Shown: one piece after another, positions 10,947-18,300 of the stretch | Layout of the letters: each line of letters starts with the position of its first letter | How positions within the stretch are numbered: the first letter of the stretch is position 1 | Source of the DNA: Gracilibacillus alcaliphilus | Lineage (GTDB): Bacteria; Bacillota; Bacilli; Bacillales; Amphibacillaceae | Assembly: GCF_016909015.1 (NCBI RefSeq) | Contig: NZ_JAFBFA010000029.1 | Location: 7,957-71,956, forward strand | Length of the DNA: 64,000 bases | Direction of reading: 5' to 3' | The notes under the pieces: model-generated | The model's input: the letters and a program-made list of their open reading frames with translations, nothing else | Told to the model about the DNA's origin: nothing | The model's database searches: none | Made by a program: the position numbers and the translations under genes

Positions 10947-10982
10947 AACCACCAAGCATATGCTCCTGCTTGGTGGTTTTTT
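10947..10982 (+). terminator. Terminator of the haem operon
   Basis: Perfect 12-bp stem (AACCACCAAGCA with TGCTTGGTGGTT) over an 8-base loop, then a T run. Confidence 0.95.
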
Positions 10983-11042
10983 AATGGTCACCAGGAAATT
11001 ATAAAATACTCGCTTGTGGATAACTAGTTGCAAACGAATAGT

Positions 11043-11097
11043 CATGCCTGCGGAAAGCGACTTCTTGTAGCGGACATCTATCTTGGCTAAAAGGTAA
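11043..11097 (+). repeat. Dispersed intergenic repeat, copy A
   Basis: These 55 bases match 42713-42767 at 51 of 55 positions, in the same orientation. The repeat begins CATGCCTGCGGAAAG and ends CTTGGCTAAAAGGTAA. It is non-coding and sits between the hemL terminator and the spoVID promoter. Confidence 0.85.
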
Positions 11098-11157
11098 GGG
11101 ATCCAATGCTCTTCTTAGTTTTTCTAATACAGCTGAACAAAAAATCCCTTGTACATC

Positions 11158-11188
11158 TTGTCATAATATCTTCATGGTTTCATATAGT
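11158..11188 (+). promoter_or_regulatory. Probable sigma-E promoter of spoVID
   Basis: GTCATAAT at 11159-11166, a 14-base spacer and CATATAGT at 11181-11188 resemble the sigma-E pattern (-35 like GTCATATT, -10 like CATACAAT). It lies 52 bases before the spoVID start, and spoVID is a mother-cell gene in B. subtilis. Confidence 0.55.
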
Positions 11189-11240
11189 ATAGTGAAGAGT
11201 TAGTGCGTATCAGCCTATATGCTGGAAAGGGGGAAATATT

Positions 11241-12908
11241 TTGCAAGAAACAGTGGCGTTTCATTTTCAAGAGACGATTGCCTTCCAACAAGATCAGCAA
11301 ATTCAAGAAATGTTAGGGATTGGGCTGGAACCGGTCATAACATTTGATGAGCAAGAACATACATTGTCGATCAGAGGAGTAATGGAGTTAAAAGGTGAGT
11401 ATATCAAGTCAGATTCGCCAATAGAGTTGGTTGAAAGAGAGCCAAGCGGAACCTATGTGGAGCAGGTGGAGCCTTTATCTGATACAGTGAATGAATTTTT
11501 TCATAAACTGTTAATTGATATTTCGCTGCCAGCAGAACGAGTGGAATCCAGTGAGGATTTAGCCATTCACGTCAATCACTTTGATTATACGATGAAATCA
11601 GCAGCTGAAATGGAAATTGAAGTTAATCTAGCCATCTCAGGACTCAGGGGTCAAACAGAGAACGAGGAATCAGAAGAAGAAGAAATATTTTCATTACCTG
11701 CTTTTCGCGAGGAACAGGAAGCCGTAACAACAGAAGGACACTTCTATATTGAAATGGAAGAACAAGCATTAGAGGATGTTCAAGCGTCTTATTTGGAAAA
11801 AGAAAACATTTCAACAGAGGAAGCGGACGAGGTTTCAGAGCAACAGAATACAGTAGAGGACCGGACTCAAGCAGAAGTGAAAGAATCGTTGTTTAAAGAG
11901 GCTGAGTTTTCAACTGCTCAAGAAGAACACTTGGCAGAACAAACACCAGAGAAATCAGAAAATGTTGAGGGAAGTGAAGTTGCAGAAGATACAAGAGATA
12001 ACGATTTAGAAACAACAGAGTCGGCGGAAGTAACAGAACTGGATCAAGAACCAGAACCATTAGTGACACAAGCACCCTCCTTAGAACAAGAATTAGCAGT
12101 AAGACAAGATCAGCCATCTGTTCCATCGTCAGAATCAGCAGTCCAGGAGGAGGCTCCAATTCAAGAAGCGGATGCAATGACAGATCAAGAACGCTCTTAC
12201 ATTCAATCGTCAGAATCAGCAGCAATAGAGGAACCTCCATCAAAAATAGTGAGGCAGTCATCAAATCTTGATTCCGGTTCCTTGGATCAAGTGGATGAAT
12301 CTTCCAATCAAGAAAAGGTTTTTCTAGAGCAAGAGGAAGCTCCATCAGAAACAGTAAGGCAATCATCGAATCTCGACTCCGATTCAATGGATCAAGAGAA
12401 CCAGTCTTCCAGTCAAGCGGAAGTGTTACTGAAGGAGGAAGTACCATCAGAAATAGTAAGACAATCACCAAATCTAGAATTTGAAGAGAAAAGCCAGTCC
12501 CTTGCAAATAAAGAAACGGAACCTGCTCTGCATGAAGTGGTTAAACGAAATAGTGTAGACGAGACAGAAGGGGAGGGAGAACTGGCAAATATGAGAAATG
12601 AGCAAGAGCGGACAGAGCAGTCCAATCGTGAAGATGTGACGGAACAGGGAGAGGCGCCTGTTATTCATACCGAATCCAGTGATGAACCGATCAATGATAC
12701 ATCCTATTTGTCCCAAGTTTTTCAAGATGATAATACAGAAAGCAGTTATTCTCGTTTGAAGCTTTATATTGTACAGCCGCATGATCAAATTAATCAGATT
12801 GCAGAACGTTATCAAGTTTCCCCTAATCAAATTAAACGTTCTAATCAGCTGGAGCAAGAGGATGTTTTACCAGGACAGATTATTTATATTCCTGTACAAT
12901 CTAAATAA
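11241..12908 (+). CDS. spoVID: Stage VI sporulation protein D (SpoVID), coat morphogenesis
   Basis: Mother-cell protein that drives encasement of the forespore by the coat, working with SpoIVA and SafA. It has a folded N-terminal domain (residues 1-135, starting ETVAFHFQETIAF), a long highly acidic low-complexity middle (about 140-500) and a C-terminal LysM domain (about 508-552, YIVQPHDQINQIAERYQVSPNQIKRSN). The middle contains three tandem repeats of 34-35 residues centred on PSxxVRQSxNL, beginning near residues 333, 368 and 402. The start is a TTG at 11241 behind AAAGGGGG. The length (555) is close to the B. subtilis protein. Identification rests on N- and C-terminal domains and on position next to ysxE. 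Confidence 0.92.
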   Translation: MQETVAFHFQETIAFQQDQQIQEMLGIGLEPVITFDEQEHTLSIRGVMELKGEYIKSDSPIELVEREPSGTYVEQVEPLSDTVNEFFHKLLIDISLPAERVESSEDLAIHVNHFDYTMKSAAEMEIEVNLAISGLRGQTENEESEEEEIFSLPAFREEQEAVTTEGHFYIEMEEQALEDVQASYLEKENISTEEADEVSEQQNTVEDRTQAEVKESLFKEAEFSTAQEEHLAEQTPEKSENVEGSEVAEDTRDNDLETTESAEVTELDQEPEPLVTQAPSLEQELAVRQDQPSVPSSESAVQEEAPIQEADAMTDQERSYIQSSESAAIEEPPSKIVRQSSNLDSGSLDQVDESSNQEKVFLEQEEAPSETVRQSSNLDSDSMDQENQSSSQAEVLLKEEVPSEIVRQSPNLEFEEKSQSLANKETEPALHEVVKRNSVDETEGEGELANMRNEQERTEQSNREDVTEQGEAPVIHTESSDEPINDTSYLSQVFQDDNTESSYSRLKLYIVQPHDQINQIAERYQVSPNQIKRSNQLEQEDVLPGQIIYIPVQSK

Positions 12909-13074
12909 AACAAGAGATAGACGGTCTATTAGCTTCTGCTTTGTGTATTTATTAGAAAAACTTGCCTTATTGCCAAGTCTTTATGGCGTAAGCATTAGTT
13001 TTATTTATACTATAATCCATAAACTTTTATACTTTCCTGGCGCAAGAAACTATGACAGAATAATGGTCAAGTTT

Positions 13075-13096
13075 TGATCGGACTTTCGAACAGCCC
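13075..13096 (+). repeat. Remnant of the TGTTCAAAAAGTCC-element end
   Basis: TGATCGGACTTTCGAACAGCC closely resembles the ends of the 39087-39354 element (ATCGGACTTTTTGAACA). No partner end is seen nearby, so this would be a solo remnant upstream of ysxE. Confidence 0.4.
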
Positions 13097-13122
13097 TCTC
13101 AAGCAAGACCCTATATCTATGT

Positions 13123-13156
13123 ATCCCTTGGTATGTCGTCAAGGGATCTTTCTTTT
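13123..13156 (+). terminator. Terminator-like hairpin between spoVID and ysxE
   Basis: 8-bp stem ATCCCTTG/CAAGGGAT with a 9-base loop followed by CTTTCTTTTT. It ends about 35 bases before the ysxE start, so ysxE probably has its own promoter in or after it, or is read at reduced level from spoVID. Confidence 0.7.
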
Positions 13157-13191
13157 TAGTGCTTGTATCTTTATTTAAAGGAGATTATCAT

Positions 13192-14190
13192 ATGAATTGG
13201 ACAGAGATAATGACAGCCTTTCAGTTACAGCCCCAAGAGATTGAACAAGTTACTGATAAAGTTTACAAAATTAGAGCCAATGATCAGCACTATGCCCTAA
13301 AGTGTATGATCTATCAAGAAGAGAACTGTGGGAAATGGCTGGCGATTCAGCAATACTTGGAACAGAATCGGATCTATGCATTTGCACCAATCATTTATAC
13401 GAAAGACTCGCAACCTGTCTATACCGATCAACAAATGGTATATTACGTCATGCCGTGGATAGAGCGAGCGAATCAAGACCAGCCTGTTGATGAATATGTA
13501 ACCGTCATGCATGCTATTGGACAACTGCATGGAGCTACTATGCAAGATCATCCTGTTCAAAACTTAAAAGATCGTCAATCGGTAATGGAAGATCAATTTC
13601 AAGGGGAGTTAACACAATATCGTGAACAAATGCTACAAACTGTAAGACAAGTAGAAGCCAAACGATTTATGTCACCAGTTGATTTGCAACTTTGCATGTA
13701 CTATCGTGATATGGAGCAAATATTTGATAAATTGGAGTTATGGCAGTCAGAGTATCTCACACAATTGGAGACGACGGATCATATGAAATATTGTTTATGC
13801 CATGGAAATCTGCAGCCGTCACACTATGTGTTAGCCAATTCCTATACCTATTTATTAAATTGGGAATCAGCCTATATGACTTCTCCTACTTATGACTTAG
13901 CTGTTTATTTTCGTTATTTGTTCCAATACCATGATTGTGATGTGACCAAGCTGAAAGAGACTTTTTCTATTTACTGTCAATATGTTCCATTGACTGATTT
14001 TGAAAAGTCTTTATTAGCTATGCAGCTTTTATCACCTGTACCGTTATTCGATTCATTAACGGCCCAAAGCAATCCACAAAGAGATATTCTTACTGTCTCA
14101 ATGGACATGGAACGGGCTTACCGAACGTTGCTGTTCAGCTATGAAATGCAAGAGTACATGTATCGTCAGCTAGATTCTGCAGTTGATTAA
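13192..14190 (+). CDS. ysxE: YsxE, spore coat-associated CotS-family kinase-like protein
   Basis: Member of the CotS/YutH/YsxE family of aminoglycoside-phosphotransferase-fold proteins bound to the spore coat. The fold is recognisable: a Lys in HYALKCMIY, YYVMPWIE in the hinge, and CLCHGNLQPSHYVL where true kinases have HGDxxxxN; here Asn replaces the catalytic Asp, as in much of this coat family, so enzymatic activity is doubtful. The start is the ATG at 13192 with AAGGAG upstream, giving 332 residues. It follows spoVID as in B. subtilis. Its stop overlaps by 4 bases the end of a convergent small gene. Confidence 0.88.
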   Translation: MNWTEIMTAFQLQPQEIEQVTDKVYKIRANDQHYALKCMIYQEENCGKWLAIQQYLEQNRIYAFAPIIYTKDSQPVYTDQQMVYYVMPWIERANQDQPVDEYVTVMHAIGQLHGATMQDHPVQNLKDRQSVMEDQFQGELTQYREQMLQTVRQVEAKRFMSPVDLQLCMYYRDMEQIFDKLELWQSEYLTQLETTDHMKYCLCHGNLQPSHYVLANSYTYLLNWESAYMTSPTYDLAVYFRYLFQYHDCDVTKLKETFSIYCQYVPLTDFEKSLLAMQLLSPVPLFDSLTAQSNPQRDILTVSMDMERAYRTLLFSYEMQEYMYRQLDSAVD

Positions 14191-14438
14191 ATCCATTCCA
14201 AGCGAAAGGCAACCAGAATCCCTATTAATATGCCTAATAGCAGAATATCAATGGTGGTCGGAATTAATAATGTTCTTACTGCTTGAAAAATAACGATCGG
14301 CAGTATACATCGTTCACAAATAAAAATCCATTCCCTTGCCCAGGGAGGTAAACGATATCGATAAAATCGTGCCACTCGCTTCACCCTCTTCCTTTCTATG
14401 ATCTGGCTTTTGAAAATGTCTGTAATTTCCCTCCTCAA
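14187..14438 (-). CDS. Small membrane protein of unknown function
   Basis: Up to 83 residues with a basic N-terminus (IIERKRVKRVARFYRYRLPPWAREW) and two hydrophobic segments (ILPIVIFQAV and IDILLLGILIGILVAF). I do not recognise the family. The start is uncertain: the first TTG (14438) overlaps its own AGGAGG, so translation probably begins further in, perhaps at one of the GTGs near residues 19 and 22. It converges on ysxE with a 4-base overlap of the stops. Confidence 0.5.
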   Translation of the reverse strand: MRREITDIFKSQIIERKRVKRVARFYRYRLPPWAREWIFICERCILPIVIFQAVRTLLIPTTIDILLLGILIGILVAFRLEWI

Positions 14439-14731
14439 GAACGAAATTATCCCACTACATTAAAACTATTTGGGAGATCAGAAATCGGTCTTCCTTTTTT
14501 ATCCTGGAAAACATAAAAAAATCTGGATGATCGCATAACTAAAACAAAGATTTTATAAAAATAAATCTGCTTTCTCTAAAATGTTCGGGTCGTTGTGGAT
14601 TAGAATCGGGAAAAGTGGGTATTACATATTAGACGACAATTTGCATCTTTGTTATACTGTATGCAGTTACATAAAGGAAAGTGAACAGGAATAAGATGCA
14701 ATCTTATGAATGGAGAGGAAGGATGATTTCG

Positions 14732-15946
14732 ATGGCAGAAAGTAAACCAAAAATTGTCGTGCTTGGTGCAGGTTATGCCGGCATGATGACAACCAAACGC
14801 TTGATGCAGCAATTTACTCCCGAAGAAGCAGAACTTACCTTGGTTAATAAACACAATTATCATTATCAAACAACATGGCTACATGAGTTAGCAGCAGGAA
14901 CAATTGATGTCAACCGTACTCGAATAATGATTTCTGATGTAATCAGCCCAAAACGAGTGAATCTTATTCAAGATACTGTTCTGAAAATTAATAAAGAAGA
15001 GAAAACAGTTGAATTAGAACATGACAAGATCGAATATGATTATCTGGTTATTGGTTTAGGATTTGAAAAGGCCACATTCGGTATTAAGGGAATGGAGGAG
15101 CATGCCTTCTCTATCCAAAGCGTGGACAAAAGCCGAATGATTCGCGACCATATTGAATATCAATTTGCTCAATACCGTAATTTACCGAACCCGGATCCAA
15201 GTATGCTTACGATTGTTGTTGGCGGCGCTGGATTTACTGGTATCGAATTTTTGGGTGAACTGGCTGAACGCATTCCAGTGTTGTGTAAGAAATATGATGT
15301 GCCTAGAAGTGATGTCAGAATTATTGATATTGAAGCAATGGATACGATCTTACCTGGTTTTGATCCAGAGTTGCTTACTTATGCTACCGACTCTTTAGAA
15401 GCGCGCGGTGTGGAGTTCAAGCTGGGCACGATGATCAAAGAGGTAAAAGCCAATGCCGTAATTGTTGGAGAAGACAATCAAGAGATTAAAGCAGGCACGA
15501 TTGTTTGGACAGGTGGTGTACAAGCCAACCGGATTATAGGTGAATCAGGCTTTGAACTAACAAAAGGCAAGGTAAATGTGGATCCGACTCTGCGTGCTCC
15601 AGGCCATGATGATGTATATATTCTTGGTGATTGTGCTTGGGTGATGAATAAGGAAACCGGCAGACCATATCCGCCAACAGCACAAATTGCCATTCAAGAG
15701 GCTGACATTTGTGCCCACAATATTAAGACATCCGTATTTGGAGGAACATTAAAAGAGTTCTCCTTTGACAATAAAGGAACGGTTGCTTCCCTTGGCGGCA
15801 GTGATGCAATGGGAACTGTCTTTGATGGCAATAAGTTATACGGGGTAGCGGCGAAAACGATGAAAAACGTGATTGATAACCGTTATCTATTCTTATTAGG
15901 CGGACCGCGACTCGTGTTGCGCAAAGGGAAATTCCGTCCATTTTAA
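14732..15946 (+). CDS. ndh: Type II NADH:quinone oxidoreductase (NDH-2, YumB-like)
   Basis: Peripheral membrane flavoenzyme that passes electrons from NADH to menaquinone without pumping protons. Two dinucleotide folds are visible: FAD-binding VVLGAGYAGM at residues 9-18 and NADH-binding VVGGAGFTGIE at about 161; the second FAD motif YILGDCAWV follows. The C-terminus is basic and amphipathic (VLRKGKFRPF), suited to membrane attachment. The start is the ATG at 14732, nine bases after GGAGAGGAAGG; an ATG at 14723 abuts the ribosome binding site. It has 404 residues. In B. subtilis yumB lies elsewhere, so this is an accessory position between ysxE and valS. Confidence 0.93.
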   Translation: MAESKPKIVVLGAGYAGMMTTKRLMQQFTPEEAELTLVNKHNYHYQTTWLHELAAGTIDVNRTRIMISDVISPKRVNLIQDTVLKINKEEKTVELEHDKIEYDYLVIGLGFEKATFGIKGMEEHAFSIQSVDKSRMIRDHIEYQFAQYRNLPNPDPSMLTIVVGGAGFTGIEFLGELAERIPVLCKKYDVPRSDVRIIDIEAMDTILPGFDPELLTYATDSLEARGVEFKLGTMIKEVKANAVIVGEDNQEIKAGTIVWTGGVQANRIIGESGFELTKGKVNVDPTLRAPGHDDVYILGDCAWVMNKETGRPYPPTAQIAIQEADICAHNIKTSVFGGTLKEFSFDNKGTVASLGGSDAMGTVFDGNKLYGVAAKTMKNVIDNRYLFLLGGPRLVLRKGKFRPF

Positions 15947-15990
15947 ACTATATTAAGGAAAGTTCTTCTAAACAGGAGGAGGAAAGCAAG

Positions 15991-16089
15991 ATGAAAAATA
16001 CCTTACTTTATACACTTATTACTGCAGTGGCAACAATAGGTTATGTCCTTATCTCCAGAAAAATGGAAGATAAGCGGGATTTCCGCTAA
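15991..16089 (+). CDS. 32-residue single-span membrane peptide
   Basis: A short frame with a near-perfect ribosome binding site (AGGAGGAGGA, 15974-15983) encodes a peptide that begins MKNTLLYTLITAVATIGYVL and ends in a charged tail KMEDKRDFR. Residues 4-22 form one hydrophobic helix. It follows ndh by 44 bases and is closed by a terminator, so it is probably co-transcribed with ndh. The strong translation signal and clean TM-plus-charged-tail design argue for a real gene. I do not recognise a family. Confidence 0.65.
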   Translation: MKNTLLYTLITAVATIGYVLISRKMEDKRDFR

Positions 16090-16105
16090 GTAGTTAATGA
16101 GGCAG

Positions 16106-16145
16106 AAGAGTAGATACCCATTTGATAGGTGTCTGCTCTTTTTTG
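16106..16145 (+). terminator. Terminator after ndh and the 32-residue peptide
   Basis: 13-bp stem with two G-U pairs (AAGAGTAGATACC with GGTGTCTGCTCTT), 9-base loop, then TTTT. Confidence 0.9.
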
Positions 16146-16328
16146 TTGTAAAGCAGTTTCCTGACCTTTTGGGCTCTATTCTCCTATGGGTGGAGCACAT
16201 TTAAATGGATTATAAGCTTAACGAAGATTGGAGGCTGTTTTCTGTTCCAGTTATTATCTCGCTGTATAGTTGGGAGAGAATTCCTTATAATAATAAGTGA
16301 AAAGTGAGCATTGTGGAGGAAATAGATC

Positions 16329-16961
16329 ATGTTTCAAATTAAACAGTTGGGATTTAAACACATTCTAAATATTGATCATTTAACGATTGAGGATGGACAG
16401 ATTTATTGTCTGTTTGGGGAAAGCGGTAGCGGCAAATCAACTTTGTTAAAAATGTTTAATGGTATGCTTACTCCAGACCAAGGAGAGATTTTCTATCAAG
16501 ATAAGGCGATCAGGGAATTAGATCCTGTTGCATTGCGTCAAGAAGTGGTCATGTTAGCTCAGGATCCAGTTGTATTCGAGGGTACTATTCGTGACAATTT
16601 ATTGATAGGCTTGACTTTCTCTAATAAAGAAATGGTGGAAGATAAGGTGTTAAATAAGTTTTTAGATGACTTTCATTTATCCAAGGATTTAGATGATGAT
16701 GCAGCTGATCTATCAGGAGGGGAGCGGCAGCGTATCGCTTTTGCCCGTGTCTTATTAATGAATGCTAAGGTTTACTTGCTGGATGAACCGACTTCTGCTT
16801 TGGATGAAGAAACAGAGCATGCTGTGATGGACTTGTTTATGCAACGGATGAAACAGGAGAATAAGACAGCTATTATGGTTACACATTCTAAGTCTGTCGC
16901 TGAAAACTATAGTGACCAGATTATTTATATGAAAGACATCCTATCCATTCCTGTTTCATAA
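16329..16961 (+). CDS. fetA: ABC transporter ATP-binding protein, FetA-like
   Basis: ATPase subunit of an ABC exporter. Walker A is GESGSGKST at 30-38, Q-loop in LAQDPVVFEG, the signature LSGGERQ at 128-134 and Walker B YLLDEPTSALD at about 151-161, with the H-loop in VTHS. A nearby UPF0014 permease (17107) makes the FetA/FetB pairing of E. coli (implicated in iron export) the best guess; the ATPase alone is not diagnostic. GTGGAGG precedes the ATG. The two genes are separated by 145 bases containing a repeat-end remnant and a TPP-riboswitch-like segment, which is unusual for a two-gene transporter. Confidence 0.85.
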   Translation: MFQIKQLGFKHILNIDHLTIEDGQIYCLFGESGSGKSTLLKMFNGMLTPDQGEIFYQDKAIRELDPVALRQEVVMLAQDPVVFEGTIRDNLLIGLTFSNKEMVEDKVLNKFLDDFHLSKDLDDDAADLSGGERQRIAFARVLLMNAKVYLLDEPTSALDEETEHAVMDLFMQRMKQENKTAIMVTHSKSVAENYSDQIIYMKDILSIPVS

Positions 16962-16963
16962 GC

Positions 16964-16990
16964 TGTTCAGAAAGTTCAATAAAAATGTCG
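16964..16990 (+). repeat. Left-end remnant of the TGTTCAAAAAGTCC element
   Basis: GCTGTTCAGAAAGTTCAATA resembles the left end of the 63545 element (TTGTTCAAAAAGTCCAATCA), about 23 of 28 positions over the wider match. An opposite-facing remnant is at 17911-17926, so the pair flanks fetB. Confidence 0.4.
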
Positions 16991-17003
16991 TATTGCATTT
17001 TTA

Positions 17004-17068
17004 CACTTCCTTTCGGTGTTGCTGAGAGGCGTCTGGACCTGATTAACTAGTGTTTTTAAGGATAGTGG
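17004..17068 (+). promoter_or_regulatory. Degenerate TPP-riboswitch-like segment
   Basis: CACTTCCTT (17004) pairs with AAGGATAGTG (ending 17067) as a possible P1. Between them lie GCTGAGAGG and ACCTGAT in the order and spacing of the THI element, but the P5 hairpin is reduced to one arm and the core is incomplete. It could be a decayed TPP riboswitch or a coincidence; functional ligand binding is unlikely. It sits 38 bases before fetB. Confidence 0.25.
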
Positions 17069-17106
17069 TGTCTGCTTACTTTAAGTGACTTGAAGGAGAA
17101 GAACCT

Positions 17107-17886
17107 ATGAACGATATGTTAGAGATTTCTTTTTGGCAACTAGTAACTGCCTACATCTTTATCGTTATTTTGCTGGCGATTGTACGCTGGCGTAAAATCC
17201 CGCGCGAAAAAGAAATAATAATTGCAACAACAAGAATGACGATTCAATTAGTGTTAGTTGGTTATATCTTAATGTATATTTTTGAGAATCAGCATGTGAT
17301 TTATTCTTTGATCGTATTAGCGTTAATGGAAACTTTTGCTGTTTATAATATTTATAAGCGTTCTAAACAGCCATTAAGCAACCATTTAAAGAAAATCATA
17401 GCACTAGCAATGGTGACTGGAACCTTGATTGCCTTTTTCTATTTTAACTTTATTGTAGTCCAATTTGATCCTTGGTATGACCCGCGTTACTTCATTCCAA
17501 TTGGTGGTATGCTGATCGGAAATTCCATGACAGGCATTACTCTTGGTGTCAGCACCTTGATGGAAGGTTTTCGTTCCAGAAAAAAAGAAGTAGAAGCGGC
17601 CTTAATGTTGGGAGCTACTCCCAATAAGGCTTCACAAGGTATTGTCAATCATGCCTTTGACTCGGCGATACTGCCAACCATTAATAGTATGGTAGGAATG
17701 GGGATAGTCTTTTTGCCTGGGATGATGACAGGGGTAATCCTGTCTGGGGCAAGTCCGGTAGACGCGATTAAGTATCAGATCGCCATTATGTTAGGTGTGG
17801 TCGGGAGTGTCTCTTTATCAGTGATTATTTTCTTGTATTATGGTTATAAGACCTTCTTTAACCGCCATGCCCAATTAAAACTATAA
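17107..17886 (+). CDS. fetB: UPF0014 / FetB-type ABC permease
   Basis: Integral membrane subunit of about 259 residues with seven or so hydrophobic spans. The family signature is clear: RMTIQLVLVGYIL (about 43-55), the central IPIGGMLIGNSMTG, LGVSTLMEGFRSRKKEVEAALMLGA, and VFLPGMMTGVILSGASP. FetAB in E. coli is linked to iron efflux and oxidative-stress resistance; substrate here is inferred from the family. The ATG has AAGGAG 8-9 bases upstream. Both sides carry degenerate copies of the dispersed element end in inverted orientation. Confidence 0.88.
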   Translation: MNDMLEISFWQLVTAYIFIVILLAIVRWRKIPREKEIIIATTRMTIQLVLVGYILMYIFENQHVIYSLIVLALMETFAVYNIYKRSKQPLSNHLKKIIALAMVTGTLIAFFYFNFIVVQFDPWYDPRYFIPIGGMLIGNSMTGITLGVSTLMEGFRSRKKEVEAALMLGATPNKASQGIVNHAFDSAILPTINSMVGMGIVFLPGMMTGVILSGASPVDAIKYQIAIMLGVVGSVSLSVIIFLYYGYKTFFNRHAQLKL

Positions 17887-17910
17887 GATCCGCTACTGAT
17901 CATTTATACC

Positions 17911-17926
17911 GGACGTTTGAACAAGC
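17911..17926 (-). repeat. Right-end remnant of the TGTTCAAAAAGTCC element
   Basis: GGACGTTTGAACAAGC resembles the right end GGACTTTTTGAACAAC of the 39087-39354 element. Extended leftwards, the reverse complement GTTCAAACGTCCGGTATAAA aligns with GTTCAAAAAGTCCGATAAAA. Confidence 0.4.
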
Positions 17927-17943
17927 ATGAAAAAAGAATAGGC

Positions 17944-17973
17944 TTGACGAATGAGTTAGTTATTAGCTAAAAT
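17944..17973 (+). promoter_or_regulatory. Promoter of the valS T-box leader
   Basis: TTGACG (17944-17949), 18-base spacer, TAAAAT (17968-17973): a sigma-A type promoter at the correct distance before the leader RNA. Confidence 0.6.
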
Positions 17974-17994
17974 AGCTTATACACTATATTAGAA

Positions 17995-18243
17995 TTGCAA
18001 TGAAGGGGAAGAGTACTTCACACAGTTCGTTAGAGAGGGAAATCCATTGGCTGAAAGATTTCCTCGAAAAATGATGAAGGAAAGTAGCCCATGAGCAGTT
18101 GTATTGAAATAACAGTAGATATGACCGGCAGGAACCGTTATCTTCCATTTGAGAGTATAAGCTGTCTGCTTATAAACAAAGGTGGTACCGCGGAAATAAC
18201 CCTTTTCGTCCTTTTTAGCTAAGGATGAAAAGGGTTTTATATG
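17995..18243 (+). promoter_or_regulatory. T-box riboswitch upstream of valS
   Basis: Leader RNA that reads uncharged tRNA(Val) and lets transcription continue into valS. Seen directly: a Stem I distal hairpin (AGAGAGGGAAATCC then ATTGGCTGAAAGATTTCCTC, 18032-18065), the conserved T-box AGGTGGTACCGCGG (18180-18193) and an intrinsic terminator (18198-18240, AACCCTTTTCGTCCTT with AAGGATGAAAAGGGTT). The valine specificity is inferred from the downstream gene; I could not place the specifier codon with confidence. Confidence 0.93.
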
Positions 18244-18300
18244 TTTTTACAGAGGATAATGGTTGCTGATGGATTTTAGGAATGAATAGGAGGACTTGAA

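Noticed and set aside
11893..12507. 204-codon Leu-rich reverse frame within spoVID
   Set aside because: Shadow of the Glu/Gln/Ser-rich coding strand; no ribosome binding site.
16262..16300. PerR box upstream of fetA
   Set aside because: Only one half-site (TTATAAT) matches and it coincides with an ordinary -10 element.
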